64,000 nt of DNA. Origin: Kribbella pratensis. GTDB taxonomy: Bacteria > Actinomycetota > Actinomycetes > Propionibacteriales > Kribbellaceae. A model generated the notes under the pieces. That model was given only the letters and a program-made list of their open reading frames with translations. It was not told where the DNA came from and did no database searches. A program made the position numbers and the translations under genes. The stretch covers positions 278,177-342,176 of the forward strand of contig NZ_SODP01000004.1 in assembly GCF_004365355.1 (NCBI RefSeq). The letters run 5' to 3'. Shown piece by piece: positions 40,093-48,652 of the stretch (positions are counted from its first letter, which is position 1; every line of letters starts with the position of its first letter).

Positions 40093-41853
40093 GTGACTGA
40101 GCTGTCCGCCGATGTCGTCGTCGGCGACTTCACCACGCCCACGCCGGGACGGCAGGTCTCGGCACCGTTCGTCGTCTCCCGGCCGTACCTGAACTTCCAG
40201 ATCTGCGGCGGCGACTACGAGTACAAGACCTGCCTGAACGTTGTTGTGAACGGGCGGGTCGTCCGCACCGAGACCGGGCGGGCCACCGAACGCCTGCACG
40301 CGGCCACCTTCGACCTGACCGACTGGCTCGGCCGGGATGCGTACCTGGATCTCGTCGACGAAGCCGACGGTGAGTGGGGCTACGTCCGCGTCGGCGACAT
40401 CGTTCTGAGCTCGACGCCGGCCGTCGTCACCGCGAAACCCCCGCTGTATCGCGAGGCTCTGCGACCACAGCTCCACTTCACGGCACGGCAGTGGGCGATG
40501 CACCGGCTGAACCCGGTCGAGCGTGAGGAGGGCTGGCTCAACGACCTCAACGGGCTGGTCTTCCACGACGGCGAGTACCACCTGTTCGCGCAGCGCTGGA
40601 ACAAGTGCTGGATCCATGCCGTCAGCAACGATCTGGTGCATTGGACGGAGCTGGAGCCGGCGTTCTTCGAGGAGTCCCTCGGCAGCGGCGTGCAGTCGGG
40701 CAGTTGCGTCGTGGATGTCGACAACACCTCGGGCCTTGCTGGGCCGGGCGAGGGTCCGGCGATGGTTGCCTTCTGGTCGCGTAACGACAACCGGTCGCAG
40801 TGCGTCTCGTACAGCCTGGATCGCGGGCGGACCTGGACGCACTATGCCGGCAACCCGATCATGGACCTGCCGGAGCGGGATCCGATGGTGTTCCGCGATC
40901 ACCGGCGTGCGCAGTGGATGATGGTGTTGTACGGCGACGATCGCTACCAGCTGCTGCGCTCCGACGACCTGTTGCACTGGGAGCCGCTGGACAGTTCGAT
41001 CTCGGACAGCTTCGAGTGTCCGGACTTCTTCGAACTCGGCGTGGCCGGCTCGGACGAGTCGCGATGGGTCCTCGTTCGTGGCGACGGGCGCTACTCGATC
41101 GGCTCTTTCGATGGGCGGACTTTCGTCGAGGAGACGTCTCAGTTGCAGGTCGACGGCGGTCCGCACTTCTACGCAACCCAGAGCTGGGCGGCGCCAAGCA
41201 GTGGCACCGCTCCACGCCGGGTCCAGGTCGCCTGGATGCGCGGCGGCCGCTACCCGAACATGCCGTTCAACCAGCAGGTAAGCATCCCGTGCGACCTCTC
41301 CCTGCACCACACCGCAGACGGCCTGAGAATGCTCCGCAACCCGATCCCCGAACTGGCCACCCTGGAACGTACCCGACACACCTGGCCCACGCGCGTCCTG
41401 TCCCCGAACACCCCGTGGCACATCGGCACAACCTGGCCCTTACTCCGCATCACCTGCAACGTCACCCTCCCGCCGAACGCCAAGCTAACGCTCAACATCA
41501 GCGGCACACACGTCACCGCAACGCCAGGCACAATCGCCATCCTCGCGTCAGCCCAGCCAACAACCACCCCAGCCGAACAACCAACCACCACCCCCGCCGG
41601 GCAACCGCCTGCCTCTCCGGCCGAGCAGGTGGCTGTCGGCGCGGCCGAGCAGGCGACGATCACCGCAGTCCGCAAGCTCGACATCCTCGTGGACACGACG
41701 TCGATCGAGGTGTTTGCCAACGATGGCGAGGCCTCGTTGACGGCGTGCGTGCTGCCGGGGCATTTCGAGCTGACGTTCACCGCGTCCGGAGCCGACTGCA
41801 CGCTGGGCGAGCTCGAGGTCGTCGAGCTAGCTTCGATCTGGCCGACGATCTAG
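40093..41853 (+). CDS. GH32 exo-fructanase (levanase/inulinase-like)
   Basis: A 586-residue enzyme without signal peptide. N-terminal beta domain (about 1-115, 'YLNFQICGGDYEYKTCLNVV') is the extra module of levanase/inulinase-type GH32 proteins. The five-blade propeller carries the three catalytic Asp/Glu boxes: 'GWLNDLNGL' (nucleophile Asp; the family's WMNDPNG has Pro where this has Leu), 'ERDPMVF', and 'FECPDFFEL' (acid/base Glu). The C-terminal beta-sandwich is interrupted by a Thr/Pro-rich stretch of 8-residue repeats. It releases fructose from levan, inulin or sucrose-type fructans. GTG 40093 follows GAGG. Confidence 0.92.
   Translation: MTELSADVVVGDFTTPTPGRQVSAPFVVSRPYLNFQICGGDYEYKTCLNVVVNGRVVRTETGRATERLHAATFDLTDWLGRDAYLDLVDEADGEWGYVRVGDIVLSSTPAVVTAKPPLYREALRPQLHFTARQWAMHRLNPVEREEGWLNDLNGLVFHDGEYHLFAQRWNKCWIHAVSNDLVHWTELEPAFFEESLGSGVQSGSCVVDVDNTSGLAGPGEGPAMVAFWSRNDNRSQCVSYSLDRGRTWTHYAGNPIMDLPERDPMVFRDHRRAQWMMVLYGDDRYQLLRSDDLLHWEPLDSSISDSFECPDFFELGVAGSDESRWVLVRGDGRYSIGSFDGRTFVEETSQLQVDGGPHFYATQSWAAPSSGTAPRRVQVAWMRGGRYPNMPFNQQVSIPCDLSLHHTADGLRMLRNPIPELATLERTRHTWPTRVLSPNTPWHIGTTWPLLRITCNVTLPPNAKLTLNISGTHVTATPGTIAILASAQPTTTPAEQPTTTPAGQPPASPAEQVAVGAAEQATITAVRKLDILVDTTSIEVFANDGEASLTACVLPGHFELTFTASGADCTLGELEVVELASIWPTI
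41554..41652 (+). repeat. 24-bp tandem repeats inside the GH32 gene
   Basis: Four degenerate 8-codon units (QPTTTPAE, QPTTTPAG, QPPASPAE, QVAVGAAE) lie within the C-terminal beta-sandwich of the fructanase, between two of its strands. They look like a slipped-strand expansion making a flexible loop. Confidence 0.75.
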
Positions 41854-41873
41854 CGCACGAACTGGCCGTTGGC

Positions 41874-42875
41874 CTACAGCACGAAGCCGGTTGGGAAGGG
41901 GTCGTCGGGGTCCAGCAGGTAGTTGGCGGTGCCGGTGATCCAGGCTCGGCCGGTGACAGTAGGTACGACGGCGGGGTGCGGGCCGACTGTCGTTTCCTCG
42001 ATCAGGCGGCCGGTGAAGCGGGTGCCGATGAAGGACTCGTTGACGAAGTCGGTGTCGAGCGGGAGCTCGCCGCGGGCGTGGAGCTGGGCCATGCGGGCCG
42101 ACGTACCGGTGCCGCAGGGTGAGCGGTCGAACCAGCCCGGGTGGATCGCCATCGCGTTGCGGGAATCGGCGCCGTCGTCACCAGGCGCGGTGAACTGGAC
42201 GTGCTTGCAGCCGTTGATGCCCGGGTCGAGCGGATGGACCGGGCGGTCGGCGGCGTTGATCGCGTCCATGATGTCCAGGCCGGCCCGCAGGATGCGGTCC
42301 TTCTCGGCGCGATCGAACGGGATCCCGAGCTGCTCCAGCGGCAGGATCGCGTAGAAGTTCCCGCCGTACGCCAGGTCGTACCTGACCTTCCCCAGTCCGG
42401 GCACGTCGACCGAGGCGTCCAAGGCATGCGAGTACGACGGGACGTTTCGCAACGTCACATGCTCCGCCCGACCGTTGCTCACGGCAACATCTACGACGAC
42501 AAGTCCGGCGGGCGTGTCGAGCCGCACCTGCGTGACCGGCTCGGTCACCTCGACCATGCCGGACTCGACCAGCACGGTCGCGACGCCGATCGTGCCGTGA
42601 CCGCACATCGGCAGCAGGCCGGAGACCTCGATGTACAACACGCCCCAATCCGCATCGGAACGCGTCGGCGGCTGCAGGATCGCTCCGCTCATCGCGGCGT
42701 GACCACGCGGCTCGTTCATCAGGAACAACCGAAGGTCGTCCAGGTGCTTGATGAAGTACTCACGCTTCTCGGCCATCGTCGCCCCCGGGACAACGCCGAC
42801 CCCGCCGGTGACGACGCGGGTCGGCATGCCCTCGGTGTGCGAATCGATCGCGGAGATCGTCCGGACGGACCTCAT
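41874..42875 (-). CDS. 4-hydroxyproline 2-epimerase (proline racemase family)
   Basis: A 333-residue cofactor-free epimerase. Both active-site Cys are present: 'LPMCGHGTIG' and 'DRSPCGTGTSARM', with 'DSHTEGMPTRVV' at the N-terminus. The Thr-less 'CGHGTIG' context and the neighbours (D-amino-acid oxidase type dehydrogenases and a DapA-like enzyme) point to trans-4-hydroxy-L-proline to cis-4-hydroxy-D-proline rather than proline racemisation. Last gene of a four-gene operon in which every junction is an ATGA overlap. Confidence 0.9.
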   Translation of the reverse strand: MRSVRTISAIDSHTEGMPTRVVTGGVGVVPGATMAEKREYFIKHLDDLRLFLMNEPRGHAAMSGAILQPPTRSDADWGVLYIEVSGLLPMCGHGTIGVATVLVESGMVEVTEPVTQVRLDTPAGLVVVDVAVSNGRAEHVTLRNVPSYSHALDASVDVPGLGKVRYDLAYGGNFYAILPLEQLGIPFDRAEKDRILRAGLDIMDAINAADRPVHPLDPGINGCKHVQFTAPGDDGADSRNAMAIHPGWFDRSPCGTGTSARMAQLHARGELPLDTDFVNESFIGTRFTGRLIEETTVGPHPAVVPTVTGRAWITGTANYLLDPDDPFPTGFVL

Positions 42876-43774
42876 CGCAGAGACTCCACGGCTTTCTTCA
42901 TGTCCTGCTCCAGTTGGGCGACGTGCTCGGGAATCAGCGGTCCACGCGGCGGCCGGCACGGTCCGCCGTACCGACCGACGTAGTCCATGCCGTACTTGAT
43001 CGCCTGGACGAACTCGGTCCGTGAATCCCAGCGGAAGGCTGCGACGAGTGGCTCGTACAGCGCGCGGGCCTCTTCCAGCTTGCCCTCCACAGCCAGGTCG
43101 TACAAACGGACCGATTCCTTCGGGAACACGTTCGGGAAGCCGGCGAACCAGCCGGTCGCACCCATCAGCAGCGCCTCGAGCGTGAGGTCGTCGGCGCCCG
43201 CGATCACGGCCAGGTCCGGCGCGAGCTCGCGGATCTCCAGGATCCGGCGGACGTCACCGGAGAACTCCTTCACCGCGACGATGTTCTCGATCCCGGCGAT
43301 CTCGGCGAGCAGGTCCGGGGTCAGGTCGACCTTGGTGTCGATCGGGTTGTTGTAGACCATCACCGGCAGCCCGGCCTTCGCGACCTCGGTGAAGTGGTTG
43401 ATCACCTCGCCACGGTTCGCCCGGTACATCGTCGGCGGCAGGCACAGTACGCCGTCCGCTCCGTCCTCGGCCGCCTTCTCCGCCCACGCGCGCGCCTGGT
43501 GCGAACCGACACCGTGGACGCCGACGACCACGACGCCGTCGTCACCGACCGCCTCGATCGCGGTCCTCGCCACGGCGCGCCGCTCGTCGTCCGTCAGCGA
43601 CGAGTACTCGCCGAGCGACCCGTTCGGCCCGACGCCACGGCAGCCGTTGTCCACCAGCCAGCGGCAATGCTCGGCGTACTTGTCCAGGTCCGGCCGCAAC
43701 CCCGCCGGCGCCGACGCGTCCTCGGCGTACGGCAACGCGGTCGCAACGATCACGCCGTCCAACTTCTCGCTCAT
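42872..43774 (-). CDS. DapA-family lyase/deaminase (likely pyrroline-hydroxycarboxylate deaminase)
   Basis: A 300-residue DHDPS-superfamily TIM barrel: 'GVGPNGSLGEYSSLTDDERR', 'PVMVYNNPIDT' (Tyr of the proton relay) and the Schiff-base Lys in 'NIVAVKEFSGD'. In the hydroxyproline pathway a DapA homologue converts 1-pyrroline-4-hydroxy-2-carboxylate to 2,5-dioxovalerate, which fits this operon. Overlaps both neighbours by ATGA. Confidence 0.88.
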   Translation of the reverse strand: MSEKLDGVIVATALPYAEDASAPAGLRPDLDKYAEHCRWLVDNGCRGVGPNGSLGEYSSLTDDERRAVARTAIEAVGDDGVVVVGVHGVGSHQARAWAEKAAEDGADGVLCLPPTMYRANRGEVINHFTEVAKAGLPVMVYNNPIDTKVDLTPDLLAEIAGIENIVAVKEFSGDVRRILEIRELAPDLAVIAGADDLTLEALLMGATGWFAGFPNVFPKESVRLYDLAVEGKLEEARALYEPLVAAFRWDSRTEFVQAIKYGMDYVGRYGGPCRPPRGPLIPEHVAQLEQDMKKAVESLR

Positions 43775-45525
43775 GGGTTCTCCTCGACTTGAGCCAGATC
43801 GCGCAGCCGCACTGGTACGGCGATCGGTCGTTTCATGCTTGGTTTCGGTACGTCGCCCGGCGCGGCCAGCAAAGCGGCGACGGTGCGCGAACACACCCGT
43901 CCCTGGCACATCCCCAGCCCCGCGCGACTGCTGAGCTTCATTGCCCGGCCGTCGTCGAGACCGCGCTCCCCGGCGACGGTCTCGAGCTCTCCCCGCGTGA
44001 CTTCCTCGCAGCGGCAGACGATCGTGTCCGCGTCGCTCCAGCTCTTCCATCCGTCCTGGACCGGATAAGCCTTCGCCAACGCCACCGCAAACCGCCGCCC
44101 CCGAACCACAGCCGCCGAATCCAAGGAAGACGAGCCCGCTGCATCGGGGTGTCGTGCGAGGGCGTGCTGGGCTGCTGCGGCGCCGGCCAGGGTGCCTTCT
44201 GCGGTGGAGAGGGCGGCGCCACCGATTCCGGTGAGCTCGCCTGCGGCGTAGACACCGGGCGTGGTGGTCTGCTGGTTGGCGTCGACGGCAACCGCCGGCC
44301 CGCCATCGGGACCAGTGGTGAGGTTGCAGCGAGCCGAGACCGCCAGCTCCAGGTTGGCGGTAAAGCCGAAGCCGACGCACACCGCGTCAACCTCCACACG
44401 TCGCTCACTACCGGGGATGGGCCGCCACGTCGAGTCGAGGCGCGCGATAGTCACGGCCTCGACGTGGCACGTGCCGTGCGCGGCAATCACCGTCCAGCCA
44501 TGCCGGAGCGGCACGCGATGCCGAGCGAGCAGAGCGCCGTACCCAAGCGCCTCTTTGAGCTTGCCAGGGGCAACCAATGGGTCAGTCGCCCAGCCCTTGC
44601 GCACGGTCTTCAGCGAGTTGGCCTCGAGCAACGCAACGACCTCCGCACCCACACCGAGCAGCGACTCCGCCACCGGCAGCAGGAACGGACCGGTGCCTGC
44701 GACCAGGACGCGTTGCCCGACCGCGATGCGTTGTCCCTTGGCCAACGCCTGCGCTGCACCTGCTGTGTAGACACCGGGTAGATCCCAACCAGGGAAGGGA
44801 AGCACACGGTCGTAGGCGCCGGTCGCCAGCACTACGGCCCTCGCATCGATCGGGAACGGCTGGCGACCGGCCGCGTCCGCAGGGCCTTGCTGCGCCCAGA
44901 GGCGAAGGTCCTCGATCGCCCAGATCGAGGTGTCCGGGAGGTGAGTGATCCGCGGATGACTACCGAGCACGTCGCGCTGAGCCGCGAACGTCTTCCACTC
45001 ATGCTGAAGCCGGTCCGGCCGATGCGCGGCGAACTCCTCGGGAAGCTGCCGGTTGTACTGCCCGCCGATCGACCGGCCGTTGTCGACCAGCAGCACCTCA
45101 GCGCCGGCCTCCGCAGCAGCAAGCGCGGCCGCGACACCCGCCGGACCAGCACCCACGACGACAATCTCCGCCGACATCGCAGAATGCACGACGGTCTCAG
45201 ACTCCGACGTAGCAGGCAGAACTGCGCCTGTCTGCGTCGTGATCGCGTCGCCGGTCGCGATCGTCCGCTGACAGGCGCGCACGTCGGCAAGACCGTTGAC
45301 GGTCACCAGACAGTCCTGACACGCCCCGATCCCGCAGAAGATCCCGCGAGGACGGTCGTGGACCCTAGTCGTCCGCCACGTGTCACGACCGTTCGCAAGC
45401 AGTACGGCGGCCACGGTCTGACCGGCATGAGCCGTGACCGGATGTCCGTCGACCGTGACGTCCACCGCAGACGGCGCACCGACCTCAGCCGGATCGCCGG
45501 AGCGGGAGCGAAGATAGGCACTCAT
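43771..45525 (-). CDS. FAD-dependent oxidoreductase fused to a [2Fe-2S] domain (hydroxyproline dehydrogenase subunit)
   Basis: A 584-residue fusion. N-terminus: plant-type [2Fe-2S] ferredoxin fold with 'CGIGACQDC' and a later Cys ('ADVRACQRT'), about 20-100. Then an FAD/NAD domain starting 'AEIVVVGAGPAGVAAALAAA', with 'PGVYAAGELTGIGG'. The C-terminus has a second Cys cluster 'DTIVCRCEEVTRGE' and 'AGLGMCQGRVCSR', a BFD-like [2Fe-2S] site. In many bacteria the two parts are separate subunits (HcnA/HcnB-like) of D-hydroxyproline dehydrogenase; here they are one chain. It works with the downstream-coupled FAD oxidase protein. Confidence 0.88.
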   Translation of the reverse strand: MSAYLRSRSGDPAEVGAPSAVDVTVDGHPVTAHAGQTVAAVLLANGRDTWRTTRVHDRPRGIFCGIGACQDCLVTVNGLADVRACQRTIATGDAITTQTGAVLPATSESETVVHSAMSAEIVVVGAGPAGVAAALAAAEAGAEVLLVDNGRSIGGQYNRQLPEEFAAHRPDRLQHEWKTFAAQRDVLGSHPRITHLPDTSIWAIEDLRLWAQQGPADAAGRQPFPIDARAVVLATGAYDRVLPFPGWDLPGVYTAGAAQALAKGQRIAVGQRVLVAGTGPFLLPVAESLLGVGAEVVALLEANSLKTVRKGWATDPLVAPGKLKEALGYGALLARHRVPLRHGWTVIAAHGTCHVEAVTIARLDSTWRPIPGSERRVEVDAVCVGFGFTANLELAVSARCNLTTGPDGGPAVAVDANQQTTTPGVYAAGELTGIGGAALSTAEGTLAGAAAAQHALARHPDAAGSSSLDSAAVVRGRRFAVALAKAYPVQDGWKSWSDADTIVCRCEEVTRGELETVAGERGLDDGRAMKLSSRAGLGMCQGRVCSRTVAALLAAPGDVPKPSMKRPIAVPVRLRDLAQVEENP

Positions 45526-46682
45526 GATGCGATCACCGCCGGTCGGTCGACGCGGAACGGTGATGGGTCGACGTGTGGCGTGAGGCCAAGGAACAGCTCG
45601 GTGATCAACCGACCCGTCGAAGGTGCAAGTCCGATGCCGGCGCCCTCGTGCCCGGTCGCGTGCCACAGCCCGACCACTCGCGGATCCGCACCGATGACCG
45701 GCAGGTGATCCGGCGCGTAGGGGCGGAACCCGCCGTACGCGCGCATCACCGGCACATCGCCGAGGAACGGGAACAGCCCGACTGCCTTCCGCGCCAGCTC
45801 CCGCAGCACCCGCACCCTGACCGCCTCGTCGAACCCGATCCGCTCCCGGCTCGACCCGATCAGCACCGTCCCGGCGCCCGTCGACTCCACCACCGTCGAG
45901 GTCTGCAACTCGGCATCGCCGCTCCCGACCGCGCCGACATAGTCCGCGTCGTACACCTTGTGGCGCACGGACTCCGGCAACGGTGCGGTCACCAGGATCA
46001 TCCCGCGCCGCGGCAGCACCTCGATCGGCGCGCCCGCCGCCGCGCCGAAGGCTCCGGCCCACGGTCCGCACGCGTTGAGCACTGCCCCACAAGCGATGTC
46101 GCCGTCGGAGGTATCCACGCCGACCACGCGTCCGCGCGACTGCCGCACCCCGAGCGCGGTGACCCCCGATCTCACCTCGCCACCGCGCTCGCGGACGGCC
46201 GCCAGCAGAGCCGTCGCAGCCAGCACCGGCTGCACCTGCGCATCGTCGGGGTAGTGCACCCCGATCGTCACTCGGCGCGTGATCAGCGGCTCGAGGTCGA
46301 ACACCTCAGCCGGCGTGATCACCTGCGCCGCGACACCGGCCTCCTGCTGCTTCGCCGCGAAGGCGGTCAACGGCTCGGGATCACCCGTCGCCACCACCAC
46401 GCCACCCTTGGCTTCCCACTCGATGTCGGCGACCTGCTCGGGCAGGCGCCCGCGCACGACGTCCCACTCCGCACGCGACGCGACTGCCAGATCGAGCTCG
46501 GGCCCCGGCTCCTTGTCCGACACCAGCACATTGCCCTCGCCCGACGCCGTCGTCCCCGCGGCCGGTCCGTCGCGGTCGATGACCAGCACCCGCACGCCGG
46601 CCGCCGACAACGCCTCTGCGCACGCCGCCCCGACCATGCCCGCGCCGACCACCACTACATCGGGTGTCGCGGACCGGTGCAT
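45522..46682 (-). CDS. FAD-dependent D-amino-acid dehydrogenase (DadA family)
   Basis: A 386-residue DadA/GlyOx-type flavoprotein: FAD motif 'DVVVVGAGMVGAACAEALSA', 'GPAAGTTASGEGNVLVSDKE', and C-terminal 'GLWHATGHEGAGIGLAPSTG' with 'RLITELFLG'. It is the catalytic subunit expected to oxidise cis-4-hydroxy-D-proline. First gene of the operon: GAGGAG 8 bp before ATG 46682 and an operator-like palindrome just upstream. Confidence 0.9.
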   Translation of the reverse strand: MHRSATPDVVVVGAGMVGAACAEALSAAGVRVLVIDRDGPAAGTTASGEGNVLVSDKEPGPELDLAVASRAEWDVVRGRLPEQVADIEWEAKGGVVVATGDPEPLTAFAAKQQEAGVAAQVITPAEVFDLEPLITRRVTIGVHYPDDAQVQPVLAATALLAAVRERGGEVRSGVTALGVRQSRGRVVGVDTSDGDIACGAVLNACGPWAGAFGAAAGAPIEVLPRRGMILVTAPLPESVRHKVYDADYVGAVGSGDAELQTSTVVESTGAGTVLIGSSRERIGFDEAVRVRVLRELARKAVGLFPFLGDVPVMRAYGGFRPYAPDHLPVIGADPRVVGLWHATGHEGAGIGLAPSTGRLITELFLGLTPHVDPSPFRVDRPAVIAS

Positions 46683-46700
46683 GGCGGCTCTCCTCGAAGA

Positions 46701-46718
46701 CGTTCGCTAAAATGAACG
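46701..46718. promoter_or_regulatory. Palindrome CGTTC-N8-GAACG upstream of the hydroxyproline operon
   Basis: CGTTC (46701-46705) and GAACG (46714-46718) flank an A/T-rich core (GCTAAAAT) 19-36 bp upstream of the operon start codon. A half-site, CGTTCAATAT, recurs on the minus strand just before the XRE-cupin gene (about 47402-47411), suggesting that the regulator binds both places. Confidence 0.5.
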
Positions 46719-46791
46719 ATATCGAGAGTACGCGTGGTGCCGACGACCGGTCAATGCACTCAACCGGACCTCTCCTGGACTTCTCCCGGAA

Positions 46792-47397
46792 CTATCCCGG
46801 CAGATGCGGCCCACCGGCCGCCGTCGGGTACACATCCGGCGGATATTCGAGCAGCAGCACCGACCGCACCGGACCGTCGACAGCCTCGTAGCCGTGCGGT
46901 CCGGCGGCCCGGAAAGCCAGGTAGTCACCCGGCCCCAGTTCCTCGGTCTGCCCATGTGTACTGACGCGCAGCCGACCAGTCAGGACGATGTGGTGCTCGG
47001 TCCCCGGATGCCCGTCGGAGTGCTGGACCGCATCCGGCCGGATCTCCTGGTTGTAGATCTCGAACAGCCCGCCCGGATGCTCGAGCCGCCGCAGCATCCG
47101 CAGATCAATCGCCTCACCGGACAGTACGTCGACATCCGCGGACCGCACGAGGACCAGGTCGGACGCCGGTGACTCGGCCAGAAGAGCGGACACCGGTACG
47201 CCGAGAGCGTTCGACAAACTGAACACTGTCTCGATCGTCGGGTTACCCGCACCGGACTCGAGCTGCGAGAGCGTGCCCTTCGCGATCCCGGACCGCCGGG
47301 CCAGTTCGGACAGCGAGATGCCCTGCTCGTCCCGCCGCGCCCGCAGGTTGGTCCCGAGCAGCTTTCCCGCACCCATCGCCGTCACAGCCCGGAGCAT
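46792..47397 (-). CDS. XRE-family regulator with cupin sensor domain
   Basis: A 201-residue regulator: HTH about residues 17-71 ('ISLSELARRSGIAKGTLSQL', 'ESGAGNPTIETVFSLS') and C-terminal cupin with 'GHPGTEHHIVLTGRLRV' and 'LGPGDYLAFRA' providing metal or small-molecule binding. It lies directly before the hydroxyproline operon in the same orientation and is the probable local regulator. Starts at ATG 47397 or, less likely, an internal ATG 21 bp later. Confidence 0.9.
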   Translation of the reverse strand: MLRAVTAMGAGKLLGTNLRARRDEQGISLSELARRSGIAKGTLSQLESGAGNPTIETVFSLSNALGVPVSALLAESPASDLVLVRSADVDVLSGEAIDLRMLRRLEHPGGLFEIYNQEIRPDAVQHSDGHPGTEHHIVLTGRLRVSTHGQTEELGPGDYLAFRAAGPHGYEAVDGPVRSVLLLEYPPDVYPTAAGGPHLPG

Positions 47398-47431
47398 GCC
47401 ATATTGAACGGCCGCGCCTCCGGCACGGCGG

Positions 47432-47521
47432 GTCGCGGGGCCTTGGCTCCCCGTCCTTCCCTCGTCGCTCCGGTCGCTTCGCTCCCTGCGCTCCTCAGTC
47501 CAGGACGGGAGGCCCCGCGAC
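47432..47521. terminator. Large GC stem-loop with interrupted 18-bp stem
   Basis: GTCGCGGGGCC (47432-47442) plus CCCGTCC (47450-47456) pair with GGACGGG and GGCCCCGCGAC (47503-47521), leaving a 7-nt bulge on the left arm. The loop holds short 'CGCTCC/CGCTTC' runs. It lies in the 131-bp gap between the PRISE reductase stop and the XRE gene start; it may terminate the former, or be a dispersed palindromic repeat. No gene seen in the gap. Confidence 0.55.
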
Positions 47522-47528
47522 CACTACG

Positions 47529-48581
47529 TCACGGGATGACGCGGCGTTGCCGTAGCTCGGCGAAGACGTCGTAGAACATCTGCTCCGTCTGGACGTACTC
47601 GTGGAAGCCGGCTCGCCGCGACTTCGAGGAGTCGGCGAAGAAGTCGTAGTCCCATCCGAACACGAAGTCCGCGAACGGCCACGACGACACCTCGGCGAAG
47701 GACGTCGTGGTCAGCCCGTGGCCGGCCTGCATCTCCTTCCACAGCGGCTCCTTGTCGGCCATCACGTCCTGCAACGACATCTGCAGCGGCGGCGCCGCTT
47801 CGAGTCCGAACCAGGCCGCCAGCCGGGGCCACAACTCCCTCCACCGGAACAGGTCGCCGTTCGTGATGTTGAACGCCTGGTTCGCCGCGGCCGGCGCGGT
47901 CGCCGCCCAGACCGTTGCCTTCGCCAACAACCCCGCATCGGTCACTTCGAGCAGGGCGTCGTACGCACCAGGCTTTCCAGGAAAGCGCAGCGGTACGCCG
48001 AGCTCCTTGGAGATCGACGCGTACACAGCGATCGCGACCGCGAGGTTCATCGGATTCCCCAACGCCGCGCCACCGACGACGGACGGCCGCAACGCCGACC
48101 AGGTCCACGCCTTGCCCTGCTGCCGCTCCTCCAGGAACCGTTGCTGGTCGACGTTGAACTCCGGCGGCAGATGCGGCGGGTCGTCCTCCCGCGCCGGCGT
48201 CTTGAACGGCCCGAGATGCGCGCCGTACACCTTGTAGCCCTGCATCAGGCTCACGTGCCGCAGCTCGCGCGCCACCGGCTCGATCGCGTCCACGACGTTC
48301 ACGAGCATCGCGAGATTCGGCGCCACGAGTTCGGCCCAGGTCGGCCGGTCCTGGTAGGCGACGTAGAACACGTGCGTCACGTCGGACAGTCCCGAGAGTC
48401 GGGTCCGCGTGTCGTCCGGATCGAGCAGGTCGACAGCAACGTGACGGACGCGACCGGGTACGTCGACACCGCCGCGACGGGACAGGCCGATCACCCGCCA
48501 GTCCGGCAGCGAGGCCAGATGTTCGACCAGATTCGTCCCGATGACACCCCGGGCACCCACGACCAACGCGACGTTCTCCAT
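47529..48581 (-). CDS. PRISE-type NAD(P)H enone reductase (extended SDR)
   Basis: A 350-residue member of the progesterone-5-beta-reductase/iridoid-synthase-like group. Rossmann motif 'ALVVGARGVIGTNLVEHLAS', 'VFYVAYQDRPTW', catalytic Tyr/Lys in 'MQGYKVYGAHLG', 'WTWSALRPSVVGGAALGNPM' and 'ANQAFNITNGDLFRWRELWP'. It should reduce activated C=C bonds of small enones. ATG 48581 (AAGG 8-9 bp upstream). Divergent from a LysR gene that probably regulates it. Confidence 0.9.
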   Translation of the reverse strand: MENVALVVGARGVIGTNLVEHLASLPDWRVIGLSRRGGVDVPGRVRHVAVDLLDPDDTRTRLSGLSDVTHVFYVAYQDRPTWAELVAPNLAMLVNVVDAIEPVARELRHVSLMQGYKVYGAHLGPFKTPAREDDPPHLPPEFNVDQQRFLEERQQGKAWTWSALRPSVVGGAALGNPMNLAVAIAVYASISKELGVPLRFPGKPGAYDALLEVTDAGLLAKATVWAATAPAAANQAFNITNGDLFRWRELWPRLAAWFGLEAAPPLQMSLQDVMADKEPLWKEMQAGHGLTTTSFAEVSSWPFADFVFGWDYDFFADSSKSRRAGFHEYVQTEQMFYDVFAELRQRRVIP

Positions 48582-48610
48582 GTCCGACAGCCTTGCTGAC
48601 CTGCGCGAAT

Positions 48611-48629
48611 AAAACCAAGGCATAGTTTT
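48611..48629. promoter_or_regulatory. AAAAC-N9-GTTTT palindrome in LysR/PRISE spacer
   Basis: Palindrome AAAAC (48611-48615)/GTTTT (48625-48629) in a 71-bp divergent spacer, overlapping a direct repeat ACCAAGGCATAG / ACCAAAGCCATAAG. Fits a LysR recognition site controlling both directions. Confidence 0.5.
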
Positions 48630-48652
48630 CACCAAAGCCATAAGCTCAGATC

